DNA from: Dichetophora obliterata
Taxonomy: Eukaryota > Arthropoda > Insecta > Diptera > Sciomyzidae
Length of the DNA: 64,000 nt
Assembly: GCA_963920525.1 (NCBI GenBank)
Contig: OY986435.1
Location: 273,699,348 to 273,763,347 of the forward strand
Direction: 5' to 3'
Both the position numbers and the translations under genes were made by a program. Position 1 is the stretch's first letter. Every line of letters begins with the position of its first letter. Of this stretch, positions 1 to 10,999 are shown one piece after another. The notes under the pieces were generated by a model, which was not told the origin of the DNA, did not search any database, and was given only the letters and a program-made list of their open reading frames with translations.

Positions 1-640
1 TAAACAAATATATATTATTGTGGATAAAGAATTAAAAGCCTCGGCTGTGATGAATTCTGACATGACTTAAAAATAGGCACGAGCGCCAATTGGCAACAAT
101 TTAAGCAAATTGGGGTTTGAACTTGACCTTCTGTTATACAAGTTCCACTCTAAGCTGGGCATTTCGCGATTTCAATTATTTTCCGATTGCAGTACATTAA
201 TCGTAATCTATAAAAATTAGCGATTATGATGACTGTAGTTGTAGTGTAAAAAAAGTTTTATTACTGCAATCGTTAAGCACATAAATAATAATTGCGATTA
301 CTGTAAGTGTTATTAGAGAATTTCTTGATTACAATTGCAGTAATCGTTATTAATAAATAATTACAATAACGATTATTTGATTATTTGACTCGTAGTTTCT
401 ATTTTTTTTTGACTACAGTAATCTTTATCAATAAAAAATTACAATTGCGATTACAATAATAGTAATAATTGTTATTCAATTTAATTACTGCACAAATAAT
501 AATATCTAATGATAACTTTCACACAAATTTTATGTGAAGGCCTAATTTAAATGTTGTCTTAGTTTTCCCTTTACTAAAAAAACAAATTGCATAACAAATT
601 ATTCAAAAACTATTTAAATAGATATAATTAATAAATTAAC
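1..640. other. AT-rich stretch with clustered GCGATTA/TAATCGC motifs
   Basis: No coding potential seen. Between about 180 and 500 the words GCGATTA, GATTAC, TAATCG and AATTGCGATTAC recur in both orientations with AT-rich spacers, like a decayed short tandem or palindromic repeat. The rest is plain AT-rich sequence. Confidence 0.5.
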
Positions 641-645
641 CAATT

Positions 646-1258
646 CAGCCCTTGGAAGGACATTGACCAAGCTTCTCATTATTGATCAATTGTGTTGTCT
701 AACAAAACTTTTGAACACAAAGGATTGAGAACTGGACCTACGAATTTTATGCCGACTACGAACGACGTAAAGCTTGATTACTTAAGCGTAAGGTAGCGTA
801 GCGCGACAATGCCAACTGTCAAGCTGAAATCTGTTTAATGATAAATGTGTACAAGTTACCGAAATCGTAACGTGGCGTAGAAGTCTGTAGAAAATAGATT
901 TCTACACAACGTTACGATTTTTGACAGTTCGACAGCGTGGGACAAGCGAACAATTTTGTTTAACTTTACTTGGATGCAGTATTTTAATGAAGAGGAGAAG
1001 TTAGTAAGACTACTGGAATAAAATGAAAGCATTTATAACAAATTTTCTTTGGGCTACAAATTGGCGCCTGCACTACGTTTGACTACGATTTCGGTAATCG
1101 TTTATCCTCGAGGCAACGTCGCACTACGCTACATTCCGCTGCGCCTTTACATGCCAATTTTTACTCTCTGAGGTTTTCCATTGTCTGCAGAGAGGTGGCG
1201 GGGCCAAACGGAAGTATTAATTCAATTGAAAACACATTCAGTTGAGAATTGAACCCTT
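646..1258 (-). mobile_element. SINE-A copy 1 (tRNA-derived), split by a MITE
   Basis: The reverse complement matches the full SINE-A copy at 22346-22690 over its 3' half. Shared segments include the tail near 646-748 (CCTTGGAAGGAC, GATCAATTGTGTTGT) and the part near 1150-1240 (TTACTCTCTGAGG, TTCAATTGAA). It stops just upstream of a B-box-like GGTTCAATTCT (minus strand, near 1250), so it is 5' truncated and lacks the A box. The copy is interrupted by a separate inverted-repeat element at about 784-1147, after which the SINE sequence resumes. Confidence 0.7.
784..1147. mobile_element. MITE inserted in SINE-A
   Basis: About 364 bp that is absent from the other SINE-A copies. Its ends are imperfect inverted repeats: AAGCGTAAGGTAGCGTAGCG on the left and, read on the minus strand, AAGGCGCAGCGGAATGTAGC on the right, both followed by GTAGYGCGAC-like sequence. 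There is also an inner inverted pair (TACCGAAATCGTAACG and CGATTTCGGTAATCG). No coding frame. Target duplication not resolved, so the superfamily is unknown. Confidence 0.6.
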
Positions 1259-1448
1259 TTTTGTCATTAAGATAGGTGAAAATTCGAAACTAGAAACACT
1301 TTTCCTCCATATAAAAAACAGCAACGAGATCCCAAGCCACACATTCTACCACACATTCGCTATATTGAAAAGCGTTGCTGTGGGAGAGTAGGATGCGAGA
1401 GTGAAAAAAGGCAGAGCTGTGTGGATGTTGTAGCTTTTTCTTTGGTGG

Positions 1449-1579
1449 ATGTCACACTTAGCGGACACGGACAAATTTGTTGTTTCTTTTATGGGTAAAA
1501 GAAGCTCTTTCAATTTCCAGTTTTTTATTTTACCCGCGAAAACAAAAACAATTTTGTCCGTGTCCGCTAAGTGTGACAT
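1449..1579. mobile_element. 131-bp palindromic MITE
   Basis: Near-perfect terminal inverted repeats of about 30 bp: ATGTCACACTTAGCGGACAC at the left and its complement at the right (GTGTCCGCTAAGTGTGACAT), with a centre of about 70 bp. Because both ends contain ATG in the same context, both strands open with the peptide MSHLADTDK; this is an artefact of the inverted repeat and not a gene. No transposase. Confidence 0.75.
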
Positions 1580-1907
1580 GCCCCTTTACTATCTTTTCGG
1601 ACACGTTCAACCCAAGCAGAGTTGTCAGTTTTTTCGTACTCCTGGCCGCCATTTGTCGATAACTAAGCCGCCAAAAACCGCCAAAATTGTTTTCTATAAG
1701 TATTTTAAGATAATTAATAAAATCATAATATTTAGGTACATAACGTCATAAATATTTTAATTATATTTGTACATATGACCATAAATTACAGCTTAGAGCT
1801 CTTATTAGATATAGTTAAAAATATTATTATTATTACATTAACATGTACAAACCATACCAAAAAACTAAAAAAAGGTCCACGATCATAATTTTTTTTTACA
1901 AGTAACA

Positions 1908-3016
1908 TCCCAAGAAACATTGTTGGAGCAACAAGGTGCGAGTGAGCTCTAAAAGTGTTCTATATAACATGCAGTTAAAGCTTTACCGCAGTTTTGTTTG
2001 CTGCTAGTTGCTTTTAATTTTAAAGAAAATGCTCGATATATGATTTTTTTACCATTTTAAGCTCTAAAACTTTATACATCTCTGTAAATAAAAAATAAAA
2101 TCTGCAAAATAGCAGAACTCGAAAACTTACTACATTCTCTGTAAAGGCTTTTTTAAAGTAATAAACATAACTACAGAGATGTTTTGAAACCCGTAGATTC
2201 AGTACAATGTTTGCTTTAAAATATAATTTTGTATAGCATTTTTAAAGCAAATAGATGTAAAATACTGTAAATTATTGAAATAAATTTTTTGGAAATAACA
2301 AGTTTTTAAAAAATCTGATAAAGAGCTTCTTTGAAAAAAATGGCGATCTAATTAAAAAAGTAAGTCTTAGGAGTTGAAAAAAGCTAAATATAATAGTTTT
2401 CAATATTTTTTTAAACAAAATTTATGATTTCTATGATATTTACATGTAAGAATAAAGTATTTAAATAATTTTTAGTTGATTTTAAGGAATGTAAAAAATT
2501 TTCAAACTATTTTTAAGCACACACTTCTTTATTTTAATTATTTTTTAAGCCCGTTGTCGTATTTCGAAGTACTATATTCACGTTTCCGATAAATTCAAAA
2601 GCGCACCAAAATTCGCAGCCTGTGACGAATGCACGAACATATTTTTACTCTGATATAACAATTACTTTAATATTTTTTTGATTTATTTGTCATATTAATC
2701 ATCACAAACACTTATCAAATTTTATGTATGTATATACTGAGTTTGTTTTAAACACATACATACTTAAACGAAAAAGAAAAAAGAGCTTTGGAAGAGCTCT
2801 TATTTGGGTTTGGCAGGGACTCTTTTAAAAACTGACAGCTTTCTACTCTATATGAAGCAAAATAGTGCTTTTAAACTCAAGAAAGTAGCCTTATATATTC
2901 TCTGCAAGAGCTTTAGTAGCGCGGCTAAGGCTACATATAGTTGAAGCTTGCTGCTATATAAGATGGCACTATAAGCTCTGCAAGAATTAATATATGTCTA
3001 AAAGTGTTACTTGGGA
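1908..3016. mobile_element. Possible element with TCCCAAGWAACA ends
   Basis: The left end reads TCCCAAGAAACATT and the right end, on the opposite strand, TCCCAAGTAACACTTTT, about 1.1 kb apart. Inside, AGAGCTC/AGAGCTT words recur (2785-2805, 2905, 2970). No coding sequence and only a weak match between flanks (5 of 8 bases). Evidence is limited to the short inverted ends. Confidence 0.35.
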
Positions 3017-3245
3017 TAAGAACAATAAATAAAGTAATAAGTACACGGTCAAAAATCTTGGACTAATTTTTAATCCAATCTTTGGAATTACGCATTTCTT
3101 ATTACTTGTTCTATTAGAATTTAAAAGGTACAAATTATTAGAAATTTTTTTAATAAATCCAAAAATTATTACATGTTGGAATACTCTAAGAAAGCAGAGT
3201 TTGGCTTAGCTCGGTTCTTATGCATGTTTATATTTCTCTATACAT

Positions 3246-3312
3246 GTGGCTTCAAAGAGCAGTTGGTAGAGCCATAAACTTATAACCTTAGCGCAGCGGG
3301 TTCGTACTCCAC
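3246..3312 (+). pseudogene. tRNA-like relic
   Basis: Contains a D-arm/A-box-like block AGCAGTTGGTAGAGCC and, about 30 bases on, a T-arm/B-box-like GGGTTCGTACTCC, at tRNA spacing. The first and last bases (GTGG... CCAC) can pair weakly. The A box is imperfect and the anticodon stem is poor, so this is a degraded tRNA or SINE head rather than a working tRNA. Confidence 0.4.
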
Positions 3313-3328
3313 ATGTTTAGTTATTTAT

Positions 3329-3548
3329 CAGCCCAATTCTGAATGATTTTTCCCGGGGATTCGGAAAAGCAAATTTTAATTTTTAAAATAAACTTCAAAA
3401 ACATTCTGGAAATTTTTAATTCCAATTTGTGTATCAAACGTCAATATTCATGAGTGTAAGCAAAACAAATGTGATATCTTTATCTGCTATCTTAAAAATG
3501 AAAACTCCCTTTTCCAATTCCCCGGGAAAATCATTCAGAATTGGGCTG
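3329..3548. mobile_element. 220-bp MITE with CAGCCCAATTCTG ends
   Basis: Terminal inverted repeats of about 40 bp: CAGCCCAATTCTGAATGATT at the left and the same read from the right end on the minus strand, continuing through a CCCGGGGA block on both sides. Spacer is AT-rich with no frame. Flanking octamers TTATTTAT and TTTTACTT agree only partly, so a hAT-type target duplication is not shown. Confidence 0.75.
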
Positions 3549-4253
3549 TTTTACTTTTGCCGAAAATATTTTAATACAAGCATGCATTAAGGTTTAGTCC
3601 CATGAAAGAATAAAACTCAGTTTTAATATATGGCGTCGATAAATGTTAATATAGTTTCGGTGGCATTATATATACAATACAGAATTTACACGAACTAAGT
3701 CCAAGATTTTTTAAAAACTACGTATAGAGCAAACCGAGTCTATAACATCCATAAAAAATATTGATCCTTTTTAACAAATTGTAACAATTCATCCTCATAA
3801 TTTTAATATAAATACTCCTTAAAACTTCTTACCATGAACCCAACTTGAATTTTCCCAAGTTTTTTTATATTTTCTTGTTCCTTCCTGATTTTTTTGTATT
3901 TTAGCGCTCAAACTGAACAAATTCAAGCGATATCAGCTGTTCAAATATTGTATGTTGTGGTAGCATCGTTGCTAGGCGAATTAAAATTTAGAGACAGCAA
4001 AAATGTAAGTTTTGTAAAAAGTGTTGTATAATGAAAAAAAGGATTTAGTCTCTTTTTAGGGGAATCTCGCCAAAATATCGCCAACAAATTTTTAAACCGC
4101 CAAATTCTTCTTGCCAAAGTGGTCGTTCTAACCGCCAGTTTGGCGAGATATTCGAACATTTCAAACTGATCAGTAAAGCCTTTATAATGTTATTGTGATC
4201 ACCAACTACGAAAACATGATTTTGAGAAAAACGAGTTTGATGTTTTGACTACG
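3549..4253. other. AT-rich spacer, nothing recognised
   Basis: No credible coding frame, repeat or RNA gene. Contains part of the flank of the hAT-type element that starts at 4262. Confidence 0.4.
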
Positions 4254-4261
4254 ATGTGCAT

Positions 4262-6477
4262 TAGACCGGTCGTTAAAAATAAATTTTGAAGTGCCGGGCA
4301 GATTCTGTTTCCTTTTGGTCTAAAACCATTAAATTTAAAATTTGGGGCTGATCGGATAATATTTAGTGGACGCGCCCATAAACCAAAAATTTAAATACAT
4401 GAAATATATGATATGGTATGATATAAATATATGATAATATAATATATGAAATGATGATATGGATGATGATGATGATGAGGTATTAGATCCCACAATGGAC
4501 TTTGCTACCGATGACCAAGTCAATAGTGGTAAAGAAGAAGGTAAAAAAAGAGGCCGAACCCAATGGATCACGCCACGTCTTTCCGCTGCATTAGATGATG
4601 CTAAAGTATCGAGTGGAAAAGCCGTACATATTTTGATAGCTACAGCAGAAGCTTTGAAAGTGGATGTTAGTGAACTAGTTATCAATAGAACATCTATTCA
4701 TGAAATGCGAAAGAAACATCGACAAATGGAAGAAGAGAACATTCGAACTGATTTTCAAGAAAATGTAACTTTTTATTTTAATTTATATTCTTATGATTTA
4801 TATGTAATTTGTAATTATCTCGATAATTTATTCATTTTCTTCATTGTTTTTCATCCATTTGGTTTTTTTCTATAGATAAGTAATGCTCGATCGTTGGTGG
4901 TTCACTGGGATGGCAAACTAATGGAATCAACACTTGGTAAAAAAAAAGTAGATAGAATCGCAATTCTCGTCAGTTATGATGGTACGTCAAAATTTCTCAG
5001 TGCTACCGCTGTAGAACCGTCTACGGGAGAAAACATTGCAACTGCTGTTCGTGACGCATTGGTCAGTTGGAACATTATTGATCGAGTTGGCGCCATGAGC
5101 TTTGATACAACTTCCTCCAATACCGGATCAAAAAGCGGTGCAACTGTTTTCATACAAAATTTTTTAGAACGGAAATTGATTCAGCTCCCATGCCGCCACC
5201 ACATGTATGAAATTGTTTTGAAAAGTGTATTTGAAGTAAAATATTCCGCAACAAGTGCACCCGAAGTACCCATTTTCAACAGATTCGCTGCGGTTTGGGA
5301 TAACCTTGATCACGAGTTGTACAAATGTGGTCTAGATGATGAAATTGTCCGCTCTAAAATAAGTAACGAAGAATCTGAAGCTCTAAAAATATTCTGCAAT
5401 AATCAGCTGCAGCAAATGCAAATCCGTGCAGATTATAAAGAATTTCTTCAACTTACCTTGACATTTCTTGGAGAAGATGGTATAAATTTTTTCACATGCA
5501 GTTCAACATCACATGCAAGGTTCATGGGAAAAGGATTGTATTGCTTGAAAATATTTCTTTTTAGAGGGCAGTTTCGCTTAACAGCAGCAGAATTCAAAGC
5601 TTTGCGAGAAATTTGTATTTTTCTTGTGAAGATTTACATAAAAAACTGGTACGGATGCCCAAACGCCATCCAAGCTCCAAGCCAGGATCTTCAATTTATA
5701 AAAAATGCCATCGCCTACGCAGAAATTGATAAAGAAGTATCTGACACAATTTTGTCGAAATTTAAAGCACATTTGTGGTACTTAACACCGGAAACTACAG
5801 CCTTAGCATTCTTTGACCCTAATGTTTCACTAGAAGAAAAGCGTGAAATGGTGAATTGTCTACAATCAATAGAACCCAATGTAAACCTATTGGAAGGGCG
5901 AAGAATTGCGGACCCAAAAGTGCTCCACCTCACCTCATTGAGAGATTTTGTCTCTTATAAAACTAACTATTTTCTTTCGGCATTCAACTTATCTGCGGCC
6001 TTTTTGCAATGCGATCCATCAACATGGGTAGAAAACGAAGACTTTCAAGCAGCATTGGATTTTAGTCGGCAGTTATTTGTTGTCAATGATAATGCAGAAC
6101 GCGGTGTGAAATTTATGAAAGATTATAACCGCATTCTAACGAAGAATGAAGAACAAAAACAATTGGTCTTTCAGTTTGTTGAAGCATATAGGACAAAATT
6201 TCCGACTCATAACAAGTCTACACTCAACTCAGAAATAAGTTTAATCTCTTAATTATTGCTGTTTTCTTCCCTTGCCTTTTATATATTATGTTAATTAAGT
6301 AAATATAAATTTTTTCCATATATTTCATGTATTTAAATTTTTGGTTGATGGGCGCGGCCACTAAATATTATCCGATCAGCCCCAAATTTTAAATTTAATG
6401 GTTTTAGACCAAAAGGAAATAAAATCTGCCCGGCACTTCAAAATCAGACACTTTTTTGGAAAATAACGACCGGTCTA
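4262..6477 (+). mobile_element. Complete hAT-type DNA transposon
   Basis: A 2216-bp element bounded by TAGACCGGTCGTTA and its exact complement. An identical octamer ATGTGCAT lies immediately outside each end (4254-4261 and 6478-6485), the 8-bp target duplication typical of hAT. It also fits the nTnnnnAn target pattern reported for the Ac branch. Inverted repeats extend about 145 bp (4262-4410 and about 6330-6477), through shared blocks such as TGAAGTGCCGGGCAG and GGGGCTGATCGGATAATATT; the right arm has about 19 extra bases near its tip. It carries one spliced transposase frame without stops. Intact ends, matching flanks and an open frame suggest recent insertion. Confidence 0.88.
4459..6252 (+). 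CDS. hAT-like transposase, two exons
   Basis: Exon 1 is 4459-4764 (102 codons from ATG, opening with an acidic MDDDDDE run). An intron at 4765-4875 has a GTAACT donor and a pyrimidine-rich tract ending CTATAG. Exon 2 (4876-6252) stays open to TAA, giving 560 residues. Visible motifs: HWDGK with D114, FDTTSSN with D179, CRHH at 208-211 (matching the C/DxxH box) and NAERG with E510. Gaps of 65 and 331 residues between the presumed D, D and E resemble Hermes (D180, D248, E572), where an all-helical domain fills the second gap. I see no BED zinc finger at the N-terminus; it is basic (KKRGR) and may bind DNA another way. I recall similar uncharacterised proteins in Hydra and arthropods. Catalytic assignments are inferred by alignment by eye. 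Confidence 0.8.
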
Positions 6478-6485
6478 ATGTGCAT

Positions 6486-7149
6486 GCAGATTAAAAAACA
6501 CCTATTAAAAGTTGTCTCTATAAATAATAAAAAATTAGTCTGAAATTTTTAAAGAACACTTTTGAAATATTTTATTTTTAGAAAATTCAAAACATTTTTT
6601 TTCCAAAATTCTAGCTAGCTGTAAGGAGCACAGGTCATGCACACAATACATGTTGCTATCTCTTTTTGTGTGGACCTTGTTAACTTCTTTTTATCTTGCT
6701 CAAAGGCAGCTTGAAAAAAGAGCTTTTGTCTCGCAGCGAAGAAGAAATAATAAATTTTTCAACACAACAAATTTTTTATCTTGTTAGCTTTGCACACAAC
6801 TTGTTTACCGTTGCACGATTATGTTTGTCGAATAGAGCTTAAAAAGAGAAAGCTTTTTTTCTCGCTGAGAATAAGAATGAAGAAATTGTATAGTTTTGCT
6901 TTATGATTTTAATTTATTATTTAAATAGTAATAAGCACACTTATATAGCTTAACTTTCAAATAAGTACCATAGCTACCCAATAGAATTATTGAAATAGCG
7001 CCTGTCGTTCTCAAGCTCTGAGCTGACGAACATACGTGAGTCTCCTTTTATACAATAGTGTAGGTAATCTATTCTTTCGTTTAGGTTCAAAAATAAACGT
7101 TTTCCCATCAATTATTTAAATTTTTTATCGATTTAAAAACGGTTTAATA
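6486..7149. other. Intergenic, weak local repeat
   Basis: No gene. A loose duplication of about 130 bp around AAAAAGAGCTTTTGTCTCGC (near 6716) and AAAGCTTTTTTTCTCGCTG (near 6850). Otherwise AT-rich. Confidence 0.4.
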
Positions 7150-8230
7150 ATTCCTCGAGATATTTAAAATATTTGTTTTGAGAGTTTTTGACCAAAATAC
7201 TTGACTTTCTTTGTCAAAGGCTAAAAAATTTATATGAGTTTTTTGCTAATGCTGTTAATCTTGTAAGTAGCTACTTATCGAATAGAGTTCAGAGAGCAAA
7301 TGTTGCAATTAAATGCTCTCAGTACATGTATTCCTATGTGGATGATGTTCAGCTTCATTTTTCCCGCAGATCGGGTCATTTAGAAGATGTAAGCAACAGA
7401 TTGAATGAAGATCTCGATAGTGTCCATAAATGGGCTATTAGAAATGGTCTTCAACTTAATGCGCTGAAAACATATGTGTTACCTATTGCCAAAAATAAAA
7501 TTGGCTTAGATGACATTCCGGACTTGTAAAGTCCGACAAAAATTGTCAAAAATCATATTAACATTTCTGTCTTGTCTTAGTATTTCAAGTTCTCATGTAG
7601 CTAAAAAAACACCCTATATATAGGGGACAGAAAGTAAAAAATAGTAGGAAAGCAAGGTAAAGAGTCTTGGCTTTCATATTAATTCGTCGTAAGCTTGTAC
7701 CAATCATATCAATAGTGTAGGCCGAAACATTTACTATACCCTACAAAATTTAAGTATGTCGGCCCAGTTTACACCTGTTGATACCAGGTGAAAAGTGGTG
7801 TTGCAAGTGATAATCCCTGCAATAACTTGCTCTGAAATTATTTATAGCAAACTAGATTCATGTTCTGAGCACAAACTGCGAATAGCGTTTAATCATGCGA
7901 CGAGATACGTCCATAATATTCATAGGTTTAATCAGATATCCCAATTCAAGAATAGTATACTTGGTTGTGATATAATAAGTTATCTTAATGTTCGCAATTG
8001 CATATTTCTTCATAAATTGATTCACTTTAAGTTGTTATTGTATCTCTTCGAAAAATTAAAATTTTGTCAGTCAAACAGAAGTTATATGATGATAATACCA
8101 AACTTTAATTTACTAAATTCTACCAGACTATTTTTCGTTAGTGCTTTCAGATTATAGAATGCATTACACAGTCCAAAATCCATTAGAAATGAAAGAAGCT
8201 TTTAGGTAAGCCGTTTTAAATCATTTTGCG
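7150..8230 (+). pseudogene. Non-LTR retrotransposon (Jockey/CR1-like) RT relic
   Basis: Two collinear frames match the LINE at 18135-19750. The first (7188-7529) covers part of the reverse transcriptase: SSYLSNRVQRANV, then after a deletion of the GVPQGSVLGP block, YVDDVQLHFSR in place of YADD. The second (7795-8157) covers the C-terminal part (KLDSCSEHKLRIAFNHATRY, NVRNCIFLHKL). Stops, frameshifts and the missing RT core mean it is dead. The V in YVDD is also found in some functional enzymes, so the deletion is the decisive damage. No poly(A) or target duplication resolved. Confidence 0.75.
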
Positions 8231-10319
8231 AGATTGTAAATATCTTTATATTAAATAAAATAACCAGTTTTCTATTTCTAGCTCCCTATTAACATCTAAT
8301 GATTTTTTTTTTATTAATTTTTTTTTTGATACTGATAGAAGTTTATTCAAGAATACCCCGACTTTCTATACGTAAAACCTTAATTTTTCGCTCAACTTTA
8401 GCTTGAAATTCAGTGAGAAATCCTTTGAATTTCAAAGAGTTAAGAATAAAATGTACTTTATGTTGTTTGAGACTATAAACCATTGTCTTCACGTAATAAG
8501 CATTAACATTTTCCAAACTGCATTGTAGTTATAATATAAAATAATTTGTATTAAATTAAAAAAAAACGCCTTATTCGCGTGGTTATGTTGACTTCACGTG
8601 CTGCTAAAAACTTATTTCTAGCGTGGTTCATAGCATTTAACGTGAAAAAAAGTATTTCCGGAGGAGCAGCAGGTTCTCAATGGTTTGGACTGGTTTACGT
8701 GGTTGTCTGCGTTGTCGTTAGTGTTGTTATTGTTTTTGTTGCTACTGTTGTTGTTGTTGTAGCTGGAGTTTGTTTCTGCCGTCTTCATCATATCGTTTCT
8801 GTTGAAGCGTTTCCTTTTCCTCTTCCGGCAATTAATCAAATTGCAGCACAATATCTGCTGCTGCACACTTCCTGGCGCGCACGCCAAAGCAGTAGTGCTT
8901 TATCTTATCGTTTGTTTGTGTGTGTGTGTGTGTTTTAGTGTTTGCTAAGGTGCAAATGCAATATATCAATATTTTACGCCGCTCATGCTTCCCTGCAATC
9001 AGCTTTTATCGAATGCTAACAAATATGTATCAATTTTCTGGCCCTGCAGCAGCAAAAATAGAAATGAAGATACAGATGAAGGGTTGGCGGGGGTTTGTTA
9101 TGCTTATTGCCTCTTATCATTTGGCAAATGAAACAAGTATTTATTTTCAAAAATCACGTAATTTTGTCGTAATTCTTCAAAAGAAATATGCTCGAGGATA
9201 TCTTGGAGTCAGTGTGTGCGTGTGAATGAGTGTACGAGTATGAATGTGTGGTGTCTATGTTTGCCATTCTGCGTAACAAGCTGCTAACTTCATCTCGCAC
9301 AACTCACGACCCGCTCCACCTCTCTCTCTACGCCTTCTGCTTCATTCCAGTCACTTCTCTACAGCATTGGTTAGCGTCAATGACCCACCAGCTTGGCCAT
9401 CGGGGCTTTTTGGCTTGTTGTTTTTTGACAATAAATCACGTGTTGTAATTCATTTTAATTGATCTTTTTCATGGTGTTTATCTTCCAGAATCTTTATTGT
9501 TACCAATAAAATTTTTATATATATCATAAATTATATGTTCTGAAATGTCAACGAGCAGAAATGACCATTTGGCTTTTCGACAGATGGTCGTTCGTTGTTC
9601 GTTCGGTCGAATGTCGACCACTGTATAAGTTGTTGCCTATAATTGACTTTTATGGAATTAAGAACAACATGATTTTGACATTTTGTGTAGAAATTTGTTG
9701 CGTTGCTTATCATTTTAGCCTTGGTCAAAGCGGGGACTTTTTAATATAATTTACTGCCAAGACGTTTATTTTTGAAATTAAATGGAAGTCAAGCTTAGTT
9801 TTGTTGTAATTTAGTTTTATGTCTTTTGATTCAGTGAATGGTTGTGATGAGGATTAAATGTTAAACCAAAAAGTTTAATTTGAAATATGTGCGATTTCAT
9901 TAAAAATTTCTTTGTGATACTGTTTTCGAAAAAGTAGAATCCACCAAAATGGGCAACATAATCGAAATTATGAAGGTTTAAAGATTTATTAAAAAAAAAA
10001 AACTATAATATATGGCAACTTGAAATTTTTTTGACATATACAATACAAAAAACAATATTCTTAAAAAAAGTTTCGTTTTCAAGTGAAAATTCTTTCCGCT
10101 GGGTGGCGTTAGATACACTGGTTTTTAAAAGTGTCCAGATATTCTGATCCTAAGTTATCTGATACACAAAAATCGGAGTGCGTATTAATAATAGTACTTT
10201 TTACAACAACATTGACTAGGATTAAACTATTTTGTAAAAAAATAAAAATTTTGACCGATATTTCAGGTTGTTAGAAAAGAAATGAAAGCAACACCAGTGG
10301 AAGAATAAAAATGTATAAA
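8231..10319. other. Non-repetitive host-like DNA with simple repeats
   Basis: Holds GTT-rich low complexity (8708-8760), a short TG run (8915-8935) and mixed unique sequence to about 9450. Frames of 60-119 codons in this stretch are driven by GTT/TG bias and have no recognisable domain. No splice-bounded exon could be supported. The 9450-10319 part is AT-rich and featureless. Confidence 0.4.
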
Positions 10320-10647
10320 TCCTTTTTAATATTTCATCTCTCAATTGAACACACACAAAAGCTGAGTTCGATCTTCCATTTTATTCTTTGTTTACAAGCC
10401 ACTTGAAATCGACATGTCAGTTTATTTGTTTGTAATATTCATACAGAAATGGTTAAAAAGTGAAAGGAATCTGCTCCTTCATTTCCAATTGTGCATCGAT
10501 GGGCTTTAGAGTTTAAACGTGGTCGTGAAAGCGTTAAAGATAAACCACGTAGTGAACGTCAAAAAAACGAAAAAAACCAGAAATCATTGAGCAAGTGTAT
10601 GATATGATATGATATGATATTGTTTGTGAAGATAGATGCTTGACTAA

Positions 10648-10887
10648 CAGCCCTTTTCTGGCAAATTAACAAATTGTTAACCAGTATTTTGAATATTTGT
10701 CTGTGTTTGTTGTAATATTTTTAATTCAAAACAAATTTTGAAGCTCAAAAGTAAAAAATTTTGATAAAAATTGTCTTCATTTAAAAATTTTGTTTTTTGA
10801 GCTTTAAATTTTGAATTGAAAACAACAAACACATAGAAATATTCTAAATACTGGTTAACAATTTGTTAATTTACCAGAATAAGGCTG
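10648..10887. mobile_element. 240-bp MITE with CAGCC ends inside mariner
   Basis: Almost the whole element is two inverted arms: CAGCCCTTTTCTGGCAAATT on the left and CAGCCTTATTCTGGTAAATT read from the right, both continuing AACAAATTGTTAACCAGTAT. TAA flanks each side (10645-10647, 10888-10890), a possible 3-bp duplication of the PIF/Harbinger type. Removing it rejoins the mariner frame (LT then the next block), which fixes the boundaries independently. Confidence 0.8.
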
Positions 10888-10999
10888 TAAGCGTTAAAAA
10901 GCTGATATCATAGGCATCTCAGACGAACTACTACTCCATATTTTATAAAAAGAATTACATAAGAAAAAGCTCTTTGGAAAGTTAATGGCGCTTTTGTTA

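Noticed and set aside
1346..1751. Two opposite-strand frames both beginning MSHLADTDK
   Set aside because: They result from the inverted repeat of the 131-bp MITE; the downstream parts share nothing and have no domain.
3246..3312. Functional tRNA gene
   Set aside because: Only the A/B-box spacing fits; the anticodon arm and acceptor stem do not pair properly, so it is listed as a relic.
8579..8938. 119-codon frame with a valine-rich hydrophobic stretch that looks like membrane segments
   Set aside because: The valines come from a GTT/GTTG low-complexity run and the C-terminus from a TG repeat; no other coding evidence.
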